Assembly: GCA_018241455.1 (NCBI GenBank)
Contig: JAFEDW010000093.1
Span: 1-7,855 of the forward strand
DNA from: Pseudomonadota bacterium
GTDB lineage: Bacteria > Pseudomonadota > Gammaproteobacteria > Steroidobacterales > Steroidobacteraceae
Direction of reading: 5' to 3'
Length of the DNA: 7,855 nt
A model generated the notes under the pieces. It saw nothing but the letters and a program-made list of their open reading frames with translations, was not told the origin of the DNA and ran no database searches. How positions within the stretch are numbered: position 1 is the first letter of the stretch; each line of letters opens with the position of its first letter. A program made the translations under genes and the position numbers. Positions 1 to 6,264 of this stretch are shown here, piece by piece.

Positions 1-731
1 TTGACCCCGCTGAGCGGCTGTTTCAGTTGTGTCCGCGGATCGTCCGGCAGTACCGCCAGCCTGGCCAGTTCACCGGCAACCTGCATGGCCTGCTGCGCGG
101 CGCCGCCGATTTCCGTCGGGTGCATGGCCATGTGCAATCCCTGCCCGGCGAGTTGACCGCCGCTGCGCAGCGCCTCGATCAGCAGCCCGGGAACGGCTCC
201 GCCGGCCAGCGCCGCCAGCAGCGAGCTCTCGGCAGCCGGTCGCGCGCCGACCGTTGGCAGGTTGCTCATGCTCTCCTCGCCCTCGGTCAGTGACAACAAC
301 ACCTGCATCAGCGCCATGCCATCCGCGTAGCAGTGATGGATCCGGATGATCAACGCGCATCCGCCCCGATAGCCGGAGACCAGGTGGAAACTCCACCACG
401 GCCGCGACGCGTTCAGCGGCGTACTGGCGAGCTCGCCCACCATGGCTTCCAGCTGCTCGCTGCCGGCCGGCGGCGGGAGCGCCGTGTACAGCAGGTGATC
501 GTCGAGTTCGAATTGCTCCGCCACGGCCCAATGCGCGCCGATCGTGTCGGTGACCGGCAGGCAGCGAAAGCGCGGGAAGCACAGGAAGCGCTCGGCGATC
601 AGCCGACGCAGCGAACGGCGCGGCAACGGCGCATCCAGGACGATCAGCGCCACGACGACCATCAGATTGGCGGGCCGGTCCATGCGCATCCAGGCCCGGT
701 CGACACCCGACATCCGTTCGCCGTTCGTCAT
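1..731 (-). CDS. Wax ester synthase / diacylglycerol acyltransferase (WS/DGAT), C-terminal part missing
   Basis: Reading leftward from the ATG at 731-729, the frame stays open to the window edge, giving 243 residues of a protein that is normally about 450-500 long. The N-terminus (SGVDRAWMRMDRPANLM, from residue 8) is typical of the family. The catalytic HHxxxDG motif is present as HHCYADG at residues 132-138, the expected position, preceded by the conserved RPWWSFHLVSGYRGG stretch. The last visible residues, PDDPRTQLKQPLSG, match the segment that normally precedes the second conserved block. The family joins an acyl-CoA to a long-chain alcohol (wax ester) or to diacylglycerol (triacylglycerol), usually at the inner membrane or lipid-droplet surface. 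It diverges from a fatty alcohol-forming reductase, which supports the wax ester role. No strong Shine-Dalgarno precedes the ATG; the in-frame ATG at 713 is an alternative start. Substrate preference cannot be read from this fragment. Confidence 0.93.
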   Translation of the reverse strand, partial: MTNGERMSGVDRAWMRMDRPANLMVVVALIVLDAPLPRRSLRRLIAERFLCFPRFRCLPVTDTIGAHWAVAEQFELDDHLLYTALPPPAGSEQLEAMVGELASTPLNASRPWWSFHLVSGYRGGCALIIRIHHCYADGMALMQVLLSLTEGEESMSNLPTVGARPAAESSLLAALAGGAVPGLLIEALRSGGQLAGQGLHMAMHPTEIGGAAQQAMQVAGELARLAVLPDDPRTQLKQPLSGV

Positions 732-742
732 GGTGCCATCTT

Positions 743-757
743 GAGGCCAACGGCCTC
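743..757. repeat. Perfect inverted repeat, candidate operator or leader hairpin
   Basis: GAGGCC-AAC-GGCCTC is a perfect 6-bp inverted repeat with a 3-base centre. It ends 12 bases upstream of the WS/DGAT start codon and 87 bases upstream of the reductase start. It could be a regulator binding site or, in the WS/DGAT mRNA, a hairpin near the ribosome binding site. GC-rich DNA produces such repeats by chance, so confidence in function is low. Confidence 0.35.
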
Positions 758-816
758 GAATGTGGACCCTCGGTTTGCCACGATGGACAAGCCGGGCCGG
801 GCGCGTAGCCTCGAAT
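753..816. repeat. Two direct copies of GCCTCGAAT
   Basis: The 9-mer GCCTCGAAT occurs at 753-761 and again at 808-816, 55 bases apart start to start, both inside the divergent intergenic region. The first copy overlaps the right arm of the inverted repeat at 743-757. It may be a repeated half-site for a regulator of the lipid genes, but two short copies are weak evidence. Confidence 0.3.
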
Positions 817-844
817 CATCGTTGCGCACCACGATCAGGAAGCC

Positions 845-2863
845 ATGGCTTATTTCATTACCGGGGGAACCGGCTTCATCGGCCGCCATCTCGTCGCGCT
901 GCTCGCCGCCCGGGGCAAACCGGTCTACGTGCTGCTGCGCCCCGGTTCGCGTGACAAGCTCGCGGCCATCGCGCTGGCCGCGCCCGAGCAACGCCGCCTC
1001 ATCATTCCCGTGGAGGGAGACCTCGACGCGGAGCAGCTGGGCATTGCTGCAGATATCCGCGCGTCGTTGCAAGGCCGGATCGAGCATTTCTTTCACCTTG
1101 CGGCGCTCTACGACCTGAACGCCGGCGAGGCGGAGCTGCAACGCGCCAATGTCGCCGGCACCCGCCACGCGATCGCCTTTGCGCAGTCGATCGGCGCCGG
1201 CTGCTTGCACCTCGCCAGTTCGATCGCCGTCGCCGGCCAGTTCCAGGGCTGCTTCACCGAACAGATGTTCGCCGAGGCCAGCGGCCTGGACCATCCGTAT
1301 TTCCGCACCAAGCACGAGGCCGAAGCGCTGGTGCGCGACACCTGCCGCATTCCGTGGCGCATATACCGGCCGGGAATGGTCGTGGGTCACTCGCGGACCG
1401 GCGAGATGGACAAGGTCGACGGACCGTACTACTTCTTCAAACCGCTGCAGAAATTGCGTGGCCTGCTGCCCGAGTGGCTGCCGCTGCCTGCCTGGCAGGG
1501 TGGCTACGTCAACCTCGTGCCAGTGGATTTCGTCGCGGCTGCGTTCGATCACCTCGCGCACCTGCCAGGACGCGACGGCCGTTGCTTCCATCTGACCGAC
1601 CCGGTCGATCGACGTATTGGCGAAGTGCTGGATCTGTTTGCGCGCGCCGCGCATGCGCCGAGGCTGCGCGTGCGTCTGGAGCCGCTGCTGGCCGCGGCGG
1701 CGCCGACCGGCCAACACGGCGTGGCGGAACTGTGGCCCGCAGCGCTACGGGTCATGCAACGCTGGCTGGCGCAGTTCGGCATCCCGCCTTCGGTGCTGGA
1801 CCTGCTGCAGCATCCGACGCGCTTCGATGCGCGGGAAGCGCAATCGCTGCTGGCCGCGGCGGGCATACGCGTGCCGGCGCTGGAAGACTACGCCTGGCGG
1901 CTGTGGGATTACTGGGAACGCCAGCTCGATCCGAAGCTGCGGCGCTCGCACGGCCTCCGGCAGGTGGTCGGCGGCAAGACCGTGCTGGTCACCGGCGGAT
2001 CCTCGGGTATAGGTCGTGCCACGGCGATCAAGCTCGCGCGCGCGGGTGCACGCGTGCTGGTCGTGGCGCGCGATCCGGACAAGCTCGCATCATTGGTCAC
2101 CGAAGTCGAACGCCAGGGCGGCCATGTGCAGGCCTACTCCTGCGACATCAGCAACCCGCAAGAGTGCGAGCGTTTCCTGGCCGGGCTGCTGGCCGAGCAC
2201 GGGCGCGTCGACATATTGATCAACAACGCCGGCCGCTCGATCCGCCGCGCGGTCGAGCACACCTTCGACCGCCTCCATGACTACGAGCGGCTGATGCGAC
2301 TGAACTTCCACGCCGCCGTGCAGGTCACGTTGCGGCTGCTGCCGGCGATGCTCGAACAGCGCGCCGGGCACGTCGTCAACATTTCGTCGATCGGCGTGCT
2401 CGGCAACGCGCCGCGCTTCGCCGGCTACAACGCCTCGAAGGCTGCGCTGGAGGCATTCTCACGCAGTGCCGGCGCGGAGTTCCTCGAACGCGGCGTGCGC
2501 TTCACCGTCGTCAACATGCCGCTCGTGCGCACGCCGATGGTGAAGCCGACCCGCCTGTACGACCACCTCGAGCTGCTGGAGGCGGAACAGGCGGCGGACA
2601 TCGTCTGCCGCGCGCTCATCGACCGGCCCGAACGCGTCACCACCGGACTTGGCCTGTGCGCGCAGCTCACCGAACTGGCCGCACCCGGGCTGAACCGGGC
2701 GCTGATGAGCGAGAGCTTCAGCCTGTTCGGGGAAGTCGAGGGCGCGGACAACGCCAACGGCACGGCCGCGCCGCCCGGCAACGGCGCGCCGCCCGGGAGC
2801 GGCGCACCGCTGGCCGGCGAAATCCGTGCCTTCGCCTCGTTCCTGCACGGCATTCATTGGTAA
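845..2863 (+). CDS. Two-domain fatty acyl-CoA reductase (alcohol-forming, Marinobacter type)
   Basis: This 672-residue protein fuses two reductases. Residues 1-365 are an extended SDR domain of the male-sterility/NAD-epimerase type: nucleotide motif TGGTGFIG at 6-13, active-site Ser125/126, Tyr152-x3-Lys156 and the conserved IYRPGMVVGHS at 173-183. Residues about 376-625 are a classical SDR domain: TGGSSGIG at 383-390, NNAG at 460-463, Ser514/515 and Tyr528-x3-Lys532. Length, domain order and many stretches (GEMDKVDGPYYFFK, NNAGRSIRR, VVNISSIGVL, the final HGIHW) match the Marinobacter enzyme that reduces acyl-CoA to fatty alcohol with NADPH. By comparison with Acinetobacter Acr1, the C-terminal domain should make the aldehyde and the N-terminal domain the alcohol. 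Start: AGGA lies five bases before the ATG. It precedes the acyl-CoA synthetase by 33 bases (probable operon) and diverges from WS/DGAT. An odd Gly/Pro-rich linker occupies residues 636-656. Confidence 0.94.
   Translation: MAYFITGGTGFIGRHLVALLAARGKPVYVLLRPGSRDKLAAIALAAPEQRRLIIPVEGDLDAEQLGIAADIRASLQGRIEHFFHLAALYDLNAGEAELQRANVAGTRHAIAFAQSIGAGCLHLASSIAVAGQFQGCFTEQMFAEASGLDHPYFRTKHEAEALVRDTCRIPWRIYRPGMVVGHSRTGEMDKVDGPYYFFKPLQKLRGLLPEWLPLPAWQGGYVNLVPVDFVAAAFDHLAHLPGRDGRCFHLTDPVDRRIGEVLDLFARAAHAPRLRVRLEPLLAAAAPTGQHGVAELWPAALRVMQRWLAQFGIPPSVLDLLQHPTRFDAREAQSLLAAAGIRVPALEDYAWRLWDYWERQLDPKLRRSHGLRQVVGGKTVLVTGGSSGIGRATAIKLARAGARVLVVARDPDKLASLVTEVERQGGHVQAYSCDISNPQECERFLAGLLAEHGRVDILINNAGRSIRRAVEHTFDRLHDYERLMRLNFHAAVQVTLRLLPAMLEQRAGHVVNISSIGVLGNAPRFAGYNASKAALEAFSRSAGAEFLERGVRFTVVNMPLVRTPMVKPTRLYDHLELLEAEQAADIVCRALIDRPERVTTGLGLCAQLTELAAPGLNRALMSESFSLFGEVEGADNANGTAAPPGNGAPPGSGAPLAGEIRAFASFLHGIHW
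2768..2809 (+). repeat. 18-bp tandem repeat coding APPG(N/S)G linker in the reductase
   Basis: Two near-identical 18-base units (2768-2785 and 2786-2803), plus the first six bases of a third, encode APPGNG-APPGSG-AP at residues 642-655 of the reductase. This low-complexity segment sits between the end of the classical SDR domain and the conserved C-terminal tail (AFASFLHGIHW). The repeat is in frame, so copy-number change would only lengthen or shorten the linker. The same region varies in sequence in the Marinobacter protein, as I recall it. Confidence 0.7.
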
Positions 2864-2883
2864 AGGCCGCAACGGGACAACAT

Positions 2884-2888
2884 GGGAG
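2884..2888 (+). promoter_or_regulatory. Ribosome binding site that favours the ATG at 2897 for the acyl-CoA synthetase
   Basis: GGGAG ends eight bases before the ATG at 2897. The upstream in-frame ATG at 2882 has only a GGGA at 2874-2877, four bases before it. The protein from 2897 begins MERFWTRHYP, which lines up with the start of E. coli FadD (MKKVWLNRYP) without an extension. The downstream start is therefore preferred. Confidence 0.6.
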
Positions 2889-2896
2889 CCCCCGCC

Positions 2897-4561
2897 ATGG
2901 AAAGATTCTGGACCCGGCACTATCCGCCCGGAACGCCGACCGACATCGACCTCGACGAGTTTGCCTCGCTCAAGCAGCTCTTCGAAACCAGCTGTGAGCG
3001 GTTCGCCGACCGCGTCGCGTTCTATCACATGGACCACGCGATGACCTACCGCGAGCTCGAGCGGCTGTCCGGGTCGTTCGCGGCATGGCTGCAGCAACAC
3101 GGATTCAAGCGCGGCGATCGGCTGGCGATCATGCTGCCCAACCTGCTGCAGTACCCGGTCGTCATGTTCGGTGCACAGCGCGCGGGCGTGATCGTCGTCA
3201 ATACCAATCCGCTGTACACGGCGCGCGAACTGAAGCATCAGCTGTGCGACTCCGGTGCCAGCGGCATCGTGGTGCTGGAGAATTTCGCCGCCACGCTGCA
3301 GCAGGTACTGCCGGACACCGGCGTCAAGCACGTCATCGTGACGGCCGTCGGCGACCTGCTCGGGTTCCCGAAGCGGCCGCTGGTCAACTTCGCGGTACGC
3401 AGGCTGAAGAAAATGGTGCCCGCCTGGCAGCTGCCGGCGGCGCTGTCGCTGCGCGCCGTGCTGGCCGAGGGCGCCACGCTCACGCTGCGCGCCGAAACGC
3501 TGACGCACGACGACATCGCCTTCCTGCAATACACCGGCGGCACGACCGGCGTGGCAAAAGGAGCGATGCTGACGCACGGCAACCTCGTGGCCAACCTGCT
3601 GCAGGCCCGCGCCTGGTTCGGCCAGATCGAGCTGACCGAGCGCGTCTATGTATGCGCGCTGCCGCTGTACCACATCTTCTCGTTGCTGGCGAATTGCCTG
3701 CTGTTCTGCTCGCTCGGCGGCACGGGCGTGCTGATCACCAACCCGCGCGACCTGCCCGCGTTCGTCAAGGAGCTGCGCAAGCGCCCGCCCAATTTCTTCA
3801 TGGGCGTGAACACACTGTTCAACGGACTGATGAACACGCCCGGCTTCGAGTCGATCGACTTCAAGCCATTGAGGATCACCCTCGGCGGTGGCATGGCGGT
3901 GCAGCGCGCCGTCGCCGATCGCTGGCAACAGCTGACCGGTTGCCTGATCACGCAGGCCTACGGCCTGACCGAGACCTCGCCCGCCGTGTGCGTCAATCCA
4001 CTGGTCGGCGTGGCATTCAATGGCTCGGTCGGACTACCGATCACGGCGACCGACGTGTCGATCCGCGACGATGCCGGCCAGGATGTCGGTATCAACGTGC
4101 TCGGCGAGATCTGCGTGCGCGGGCCGCAGGTCATGCGCGGCTACTGGCACAACCCCGAGGAAACCGCGCACGTCATGCTGCCCGACGGCTGGCTGCGCAC
4201 CGGCGATCTCGGGCGCATGGATGAACTCGGTTACGTCTATATCGAGGACCGCAAGAAGGACATGATCAACGTCTCGGGCTTCAAGGTGTTCCCGAACGAG
4301 GTCGAGGACGTCGCGGCGCTCCACCCGGGAGTGCTCGAGGTCGCGGCCGTGGCGGAGATCCTCGAGCAGCGCGGCGAATCCGTGGCGCTGTTCGTCGTCA
4401 AGAAGAATGCCGACCTGACCGCCGAGGTGCTGATCGAGCATTGCCGCAAGCACCTGACCGCCTACAAGCTGCCGCGCAACGTCTACTTCCGCGACGAACT
4501 GCCGAAGACCAACGTCGGCAAGATCCTCAGGCGCGCGCTACGGGATCAATTGAAGCATTGA
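2897..4561 (+). CDS. fadD: Long-chain-fatty-acid--CoA ligase (FadD type)
   Basis: The protein (554 residues from the ATG at 2897; 559 if the ATG at 2882 is used) is an adenylate-forming enzyme that activates long-chain fatty acids with ATP and CoA, usually at the inner membrane. Residues below count from 2897. The P-loop YTGGTTGVAKG is at 212-222, the adenine motif YGLTE at 355-359, the TGD aspartate at 437, the hinge and fatty-acid signature region DRKKDMINVSGF from 451, and the catalytic lysine of NVGKIL at 542. It follows E. coli FadD almost throughout, for example PNLLQYPV, LPLYHIF, LITNPRD and the C-terminal RDELPKTNVGKILRR. It lies 33 bases after the fatty acyl-CoA reductase, so it probably supplies acyl-CoA both to that reductase and to the acyltransferase. 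It could also serve beta-oxidation, as fadD does elsewhere, but no other beta-oxidation gene is visible. Confidence 0.95.
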   Translation: MERFWTRHYPPGTPTDIDLDEFASLKQLFETSCERFADRVAFYHMDHAMTYRELERLSGSFAAWLQQHGFKRGDRLAIMLPNLLQYPVVMFGAQRAGVIVVNTNPLYTARELKHQLCDSGASGIVVLENFAATLQQVLPDTGVKHVIVTAVGDLLGFPKRPLVNFAVRRLKKMVPAWQLPAALSLRAVLAEGATLTLRAETLTHDDIAFLQYTGGTTGVAKGAMLTHGNLVANLLQARAWFGQIELTERVYVCALPLYHIFSLLANCLLFCSLGGTGVLITNPRDLPAFVKELRKRPPNFFMGVNTLFNGLMNTPGFESIDFKPLRITLGGGMAVQRAVADRWQQLTGCLITQAYGLTETSPAVCVNPLVGVAFNGSVGLPITATDVSIRDDAGQDVGINVLGEICVRGPQVMRGYWHNPEETAHVMLPDGWLRTGDLGRMDELGYVYIEDRKKDMINVSGFKVFPNEVEDVAALHPGVLEVAAVAEILEQRGESVALFVVKKNADLTAEVLIEHCRKHLTAYKLPRNVYFRDELPKTNVGKILRRALRDQLKH

Positions 4562-4574
4562 CGGCCCGCCGTCA
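4559..4574. terminator. Inverted repeat joining two convergent stop codons, possible bidirectional terminator
   Basis: TGACGGC-CC-GCCGTCA is a perfect 7-bp inverted repeat. Its left end is the TGA of the acyl-CoA synthetase (4559-4561) and its right end, read on the other strand, is the TGA of the CBS protein (4574-4572). The genes are convergent with only ten bases between them, so a shared terminator would have to sit here. No T-run follows on either strand, so this is not a standard intrinsic terminator; it may only limit read-through, or be chance. Confidence 0.4.
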
Positions 4575-5021
4575 GCGTCGCGCGCGTCGTTCGCGGCCCG
4601 GCTGGTGCGCAACCAGGTCGACGAGCGCATTCAGGTCGGCCGCGACCAGGCCCAGCAGGTCATCGAGCGTGACGATACCGACCAGCGTTCCGTCGCGGTC
4701 GACCACCGGAATGCGTCGCACGCCGTGCGCCTTCATCCGCTCGATCACCTGGGACACATCCTCGCTGTCATGGGCGACGATGACCGGTTTGCGCAGTATG
4801 GCGCTGACGCGTGTCGTCGACGGATCGAGCGCCAAGCCGAGCACCTCGACCACCAGGTCACGGTCCGTGACCACGCCCAGCGGCACCGGACCTTCGTTGG
4901 GCTCACCGAGGACCACGAGGTCCCCGACGTGATGCTTGCGCATCAGCGCCGCGGCCTGCGCGACCGTCGTGGTGGCGTCGCATGAAACGGCTTCCGGATT
5001 ACAGATCGACTTGATGAGCAT
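4572..5021 (-). CDS. Tandem CBS-domain protein
   Basis: A 149-residue soluble protein made almost entirely of a pair of CBS domains (a Bateman module). The first spans residues 1-60, with the signature GVVTDRDLV at 49-57. The second spans about 71-130, with GVRRIPVVD at 100-108 and GIVTLDDLL at 115-123. No catalytic or DNA-binding domain is attached. Such stand-alone proteins generally bind adenine nucleotides or related ligands and act as energy or stress sensors; Hrp1 of Mycobacterium tuberculosis has the same layout. The ATG at 5021 is preceded by GGAG with suitable spacing (CGGAGAAGGCATC). It follows the phosphofructokinase gene by 51 bases on the same strand, so the two are probably co-transcribed. 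Its ligand and partner are unknown; regulation of the neighbouring kinase is only a guess. The basic tail GRERRARR is unstructured in appearance. Confidence 0.9.
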   Translation of the reverse strand: MLIKSICNPEAVSCDATTTVAQAAALMRKHHVGDLVVLGEPNEGPVPLGVVTDRDLVVEVLGLALDPSTTRVSAILRKPVIVAHDSEDVSQVIERMKAHGVRRIPVVDRDGTLVGIVTLDDLLGLVAADLNALVDLVAHQPGRERRARR

Positions 5022-5072
5022 GATGCCTTCTCCGATAGGCTCCCACGCACGGCGCGGGACCTGTTGCAGTGT

Positions 5073-6044
5073 CTATTGCGCGAGCAGGTACGCGAGCCGA
5101 TACAGTTCGAGGTCGAGCGGCTTGGTCGCGCCGGCGATCGCCGCCAGCGGCGTGGCCGCTACCTTGCCATCGATCTGCCCGAGCAGCACGCCCCATCGTT
5201 GTGCGGCCACATGCTCTACCGCCGCCGCGCCCAGGCTCGTAGCGTACATGCGATCGAAGACACCCGGCGGACCACCGCGCTGGAGGTGCCCGAGACGCAC
5301 GACGCGCAGCTCGAAGCCGAGCCGCTGCGCATGGGCGCGAAAGTAGGCCGCCAGCCCTTCGGCGTCGTGTTGCGCGCCTTCGGCGACGACAACGATCGCA
5401 TGGCTCTTGCCGCGCTGGTAGCTGCCCAGGATCTCCGCGGCGACGGTTTCCGGTTCGACGTTCACTTCGGGCAACACCACGGCTTCGGCGCCTCCGGCGA
5501 TGCCGGCGTACAGGCCGAGGAATCCGTGGTGGCGTCCCATGACTTCGACCAGGAAGGCGCGATGGTGCGAAGCGGCGGTCACGCGCAACCGGTCGATGGC
5601 TTCGACGGCGGTGTCGAGCGCGGTCGTGGCGCCGATCGTGATGTCGGCGCCTGGGAGGTCGTTGTCGATCGTCGAGGCCAGCCCGATCACGCGCACGCCA
5701 CGGCGCGCCAGCGCCGCGGCGCCGGCCTGGGAGCCGTTGCCGCCGATGACGACCAGCCCGTCAATGTCGCGTTCACGTATCTGGCGTTCGGCGGCGGCTT
5801 GCCCCGTTTCCGTCTTCAGATCGTTGCATCGCGTCGTGCCGAGCACCGTGCCGCCGCGGCCGATGATTCCGCCCACGTCACGCGGTCCGAGCGGCAGCCA
5901 GTTGCCCGCGATCAGCCCGGTGTAGCCGTCGCGCACGCCCACGACCTCGAATCCCCGTGCGAGCCCCAAGCGCACGACGGCACGGATGGCCGCGTTCATC
6001 CCGGGTGCATCGCCGCCGCTGGTCAGCACGGCGATCCGCGTCAT
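5073..6044 (-). CDS. pfkA: 6-phosphofructokinase, ATP type (PfkA family)
   Basis: The protein (323 residues from the ATG at 6044) matches PfkA in length and order of motifs. The enzyme phosphorylates fructose 6-phosphate to the 1,6-bisphosphate in glycolysis. TSGGDAPGMN lies at 8-17, GGNGS at 101-105, the catalytic loop STIDND at 124-129 with Asp127 as the expected base, the substrate loop MGRHHG at 169-174 and GHLQRGG at 252-258. Numbering coincides with E. coli PfkA. Gly104 points to ATP rather than pyrophosphate as donor. Two positions differ from E. coli: Asn103 replaces the Asp of GGDGS, and Ser124 replaces Gly. I recall GGNGS together with (A/P)S-IDND in a known bacterial subgroup, so this is probably functional. 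A TTG at 6062 would add six residues (MRRWRT) but has no family support. The gene leads a pair with the CBS protein and diverges from the universal stress protein, suggesting a stress-linked rather than housekeeping copy. Confidence 0.93.
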   Translation of the reverse strand: MTRIAVLTSGGDAPGMNAAIRAVVRLGLARGFEVVGVRDGYTGLIAGNWLPLGPRDVGGIIGRGGTVLGTTRCNDLKTETGQAAAERQIRERDIDGLVVIGGNGSQAGAAALARRGVRVIGLASTIDNDLPGADITIGATTALDTAVEAIDRLRVTAASHHRAFLVEVMGRHHGFLGLYAGIAGGAEAVVLPEVNVEPETVAAEILGSYQRGKSHAIVVVAEGAQHDAEGLAAYFRAHAQRLGFELRVVRLGHLQRGGPPGVFDRMYATSLGAAAVEHVAAQRWGVLLGQIDGKVAATPLAAIAGATKPLDLELYRLAYLLAQ

Positions 6045-6140
6045 GGTTCGCCACCGGCGCAATGGCCGCGGCTGCCGCGCGGCGGACCCGGCTGGCGCCC
6101 CGCGGTGCTCGGTGAGTTCGCCGCAAACATGAAATCACAA

Positions 6141-6156
6141 TGGACCCCTGGGGCCA
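6141..6156. promoter_or_regulatory. Near-perfect 16-bp palindrome, candidate operator
   Basis: TGGACCCCTGGGGCCA reads TGGnCCC-nn-GGGnCCA: six of the seven arm positions pair and only one does not. It lies 97 bases upstream of the phosphofructokinase ATG and 115 bases upstream of the universal stress protein ATG. The size and symmetry fit a dimeric regulator. It is not the DosR consensus (GGGAC/GTCCC arms), although the GGGGTCCA on its complement is loosely similar. Confidence 0.4.
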
Positions 6157-6220
6157 TGGGGGCAATACGCAGATTCCACGCCACGCCGGCGCTCATTACG
6201 TATGTCCGCCGTCGATCGTT

Positions 6221-6234
6221 GTGGTCATTATCAA
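6221..6234. promoter_or_regulatory. Weak FNR/ANR-like box
   Basis: GTGGT-CATT-ATCAA matches 8 of the 10 fixed positions of the FNR/ANR consensus TTGAT-N4-ATCAA, with one half-site perfect. Its centre is only 43 bases upstream of the universal stress protein start codon. That leaves no room for the usual -41.5 activator spacing plus a leader with a Shine-Dalgarno. It could act as a repressor site, act on the divergent operon, or be chance. Confidence 0.25.
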
Positions 6235-6260
6235 TGAAGTTTTCTGCTGCCGATGCCGGC

Positions 6261-6264
6261 GAGG
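6261..6264 (+). promoter_or_regulatory. Ribosome binding site that decides the universal stress protein start
   Basis: GAGG ends six bases before the ATG at 6271. The upstream in-frame ATG at 6253 has no purine-rich site before it and would add MPARRG ahead of the usual family start MYKRILVPLDGS. The start at 6271 is therefore chosen. Confidence 0.6.

Larger units (their letters stand above)
732..844. promoter_or_regulatory. Divergent promoter region between WS/DGAT and fatty acyl-CoA reductase
   Basis: These 113 bases separate two divergent start codons and must carry the promoters for both the acyltransferase and the reductase-synthetase pair. I see no convincing -35/-10 pair for sigma-70. 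They do contain a perfect 6-bp inverted repeat (743-757), a 9-base direct repeat GCCTCGAAT (753-761 and 808-816) and a TGGACCC element (763-769) that recurs in the other divergent region of the window. The function as a promoter region is inferred from gene orientation only. Confidence 0.6.

Noticed and set aside
70..819. 249-codon minus-strand frame overlapping the WS/DGAT gene
   Set aside because: The neighbouring frame (open to the window edge) carries HHxxxDG and the other family motifs; this one is a compositional shadow.
728..1717. 329-codon open frame on the minus strand
   Set aside because: It is antisense to the N-terminal domain of the reductase; no domain is recognisable and it would close the divergent promoter region.
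1354..2280. 308-codon plus-strand frame inside the reductase
   Set aside because: It is out of frame with a gene that has intact motifs on both sides, and its product is Arg/Ala-rich low complexity.
2459..3928. 489-codon open frame on the minus strand
   Set aside because: It is antisense to the reductase and acyl-CoA synthetase, both with full sets of catalytic motifs. Its translation is Gln/Arg/His-rich without recognisable domains.
6120..6140. CRP-like half-site (TGTGA on the minus strand)
   Set aside because: The second half-site at the right spacing does not match TCACA, so the resemblance is not better than chance.
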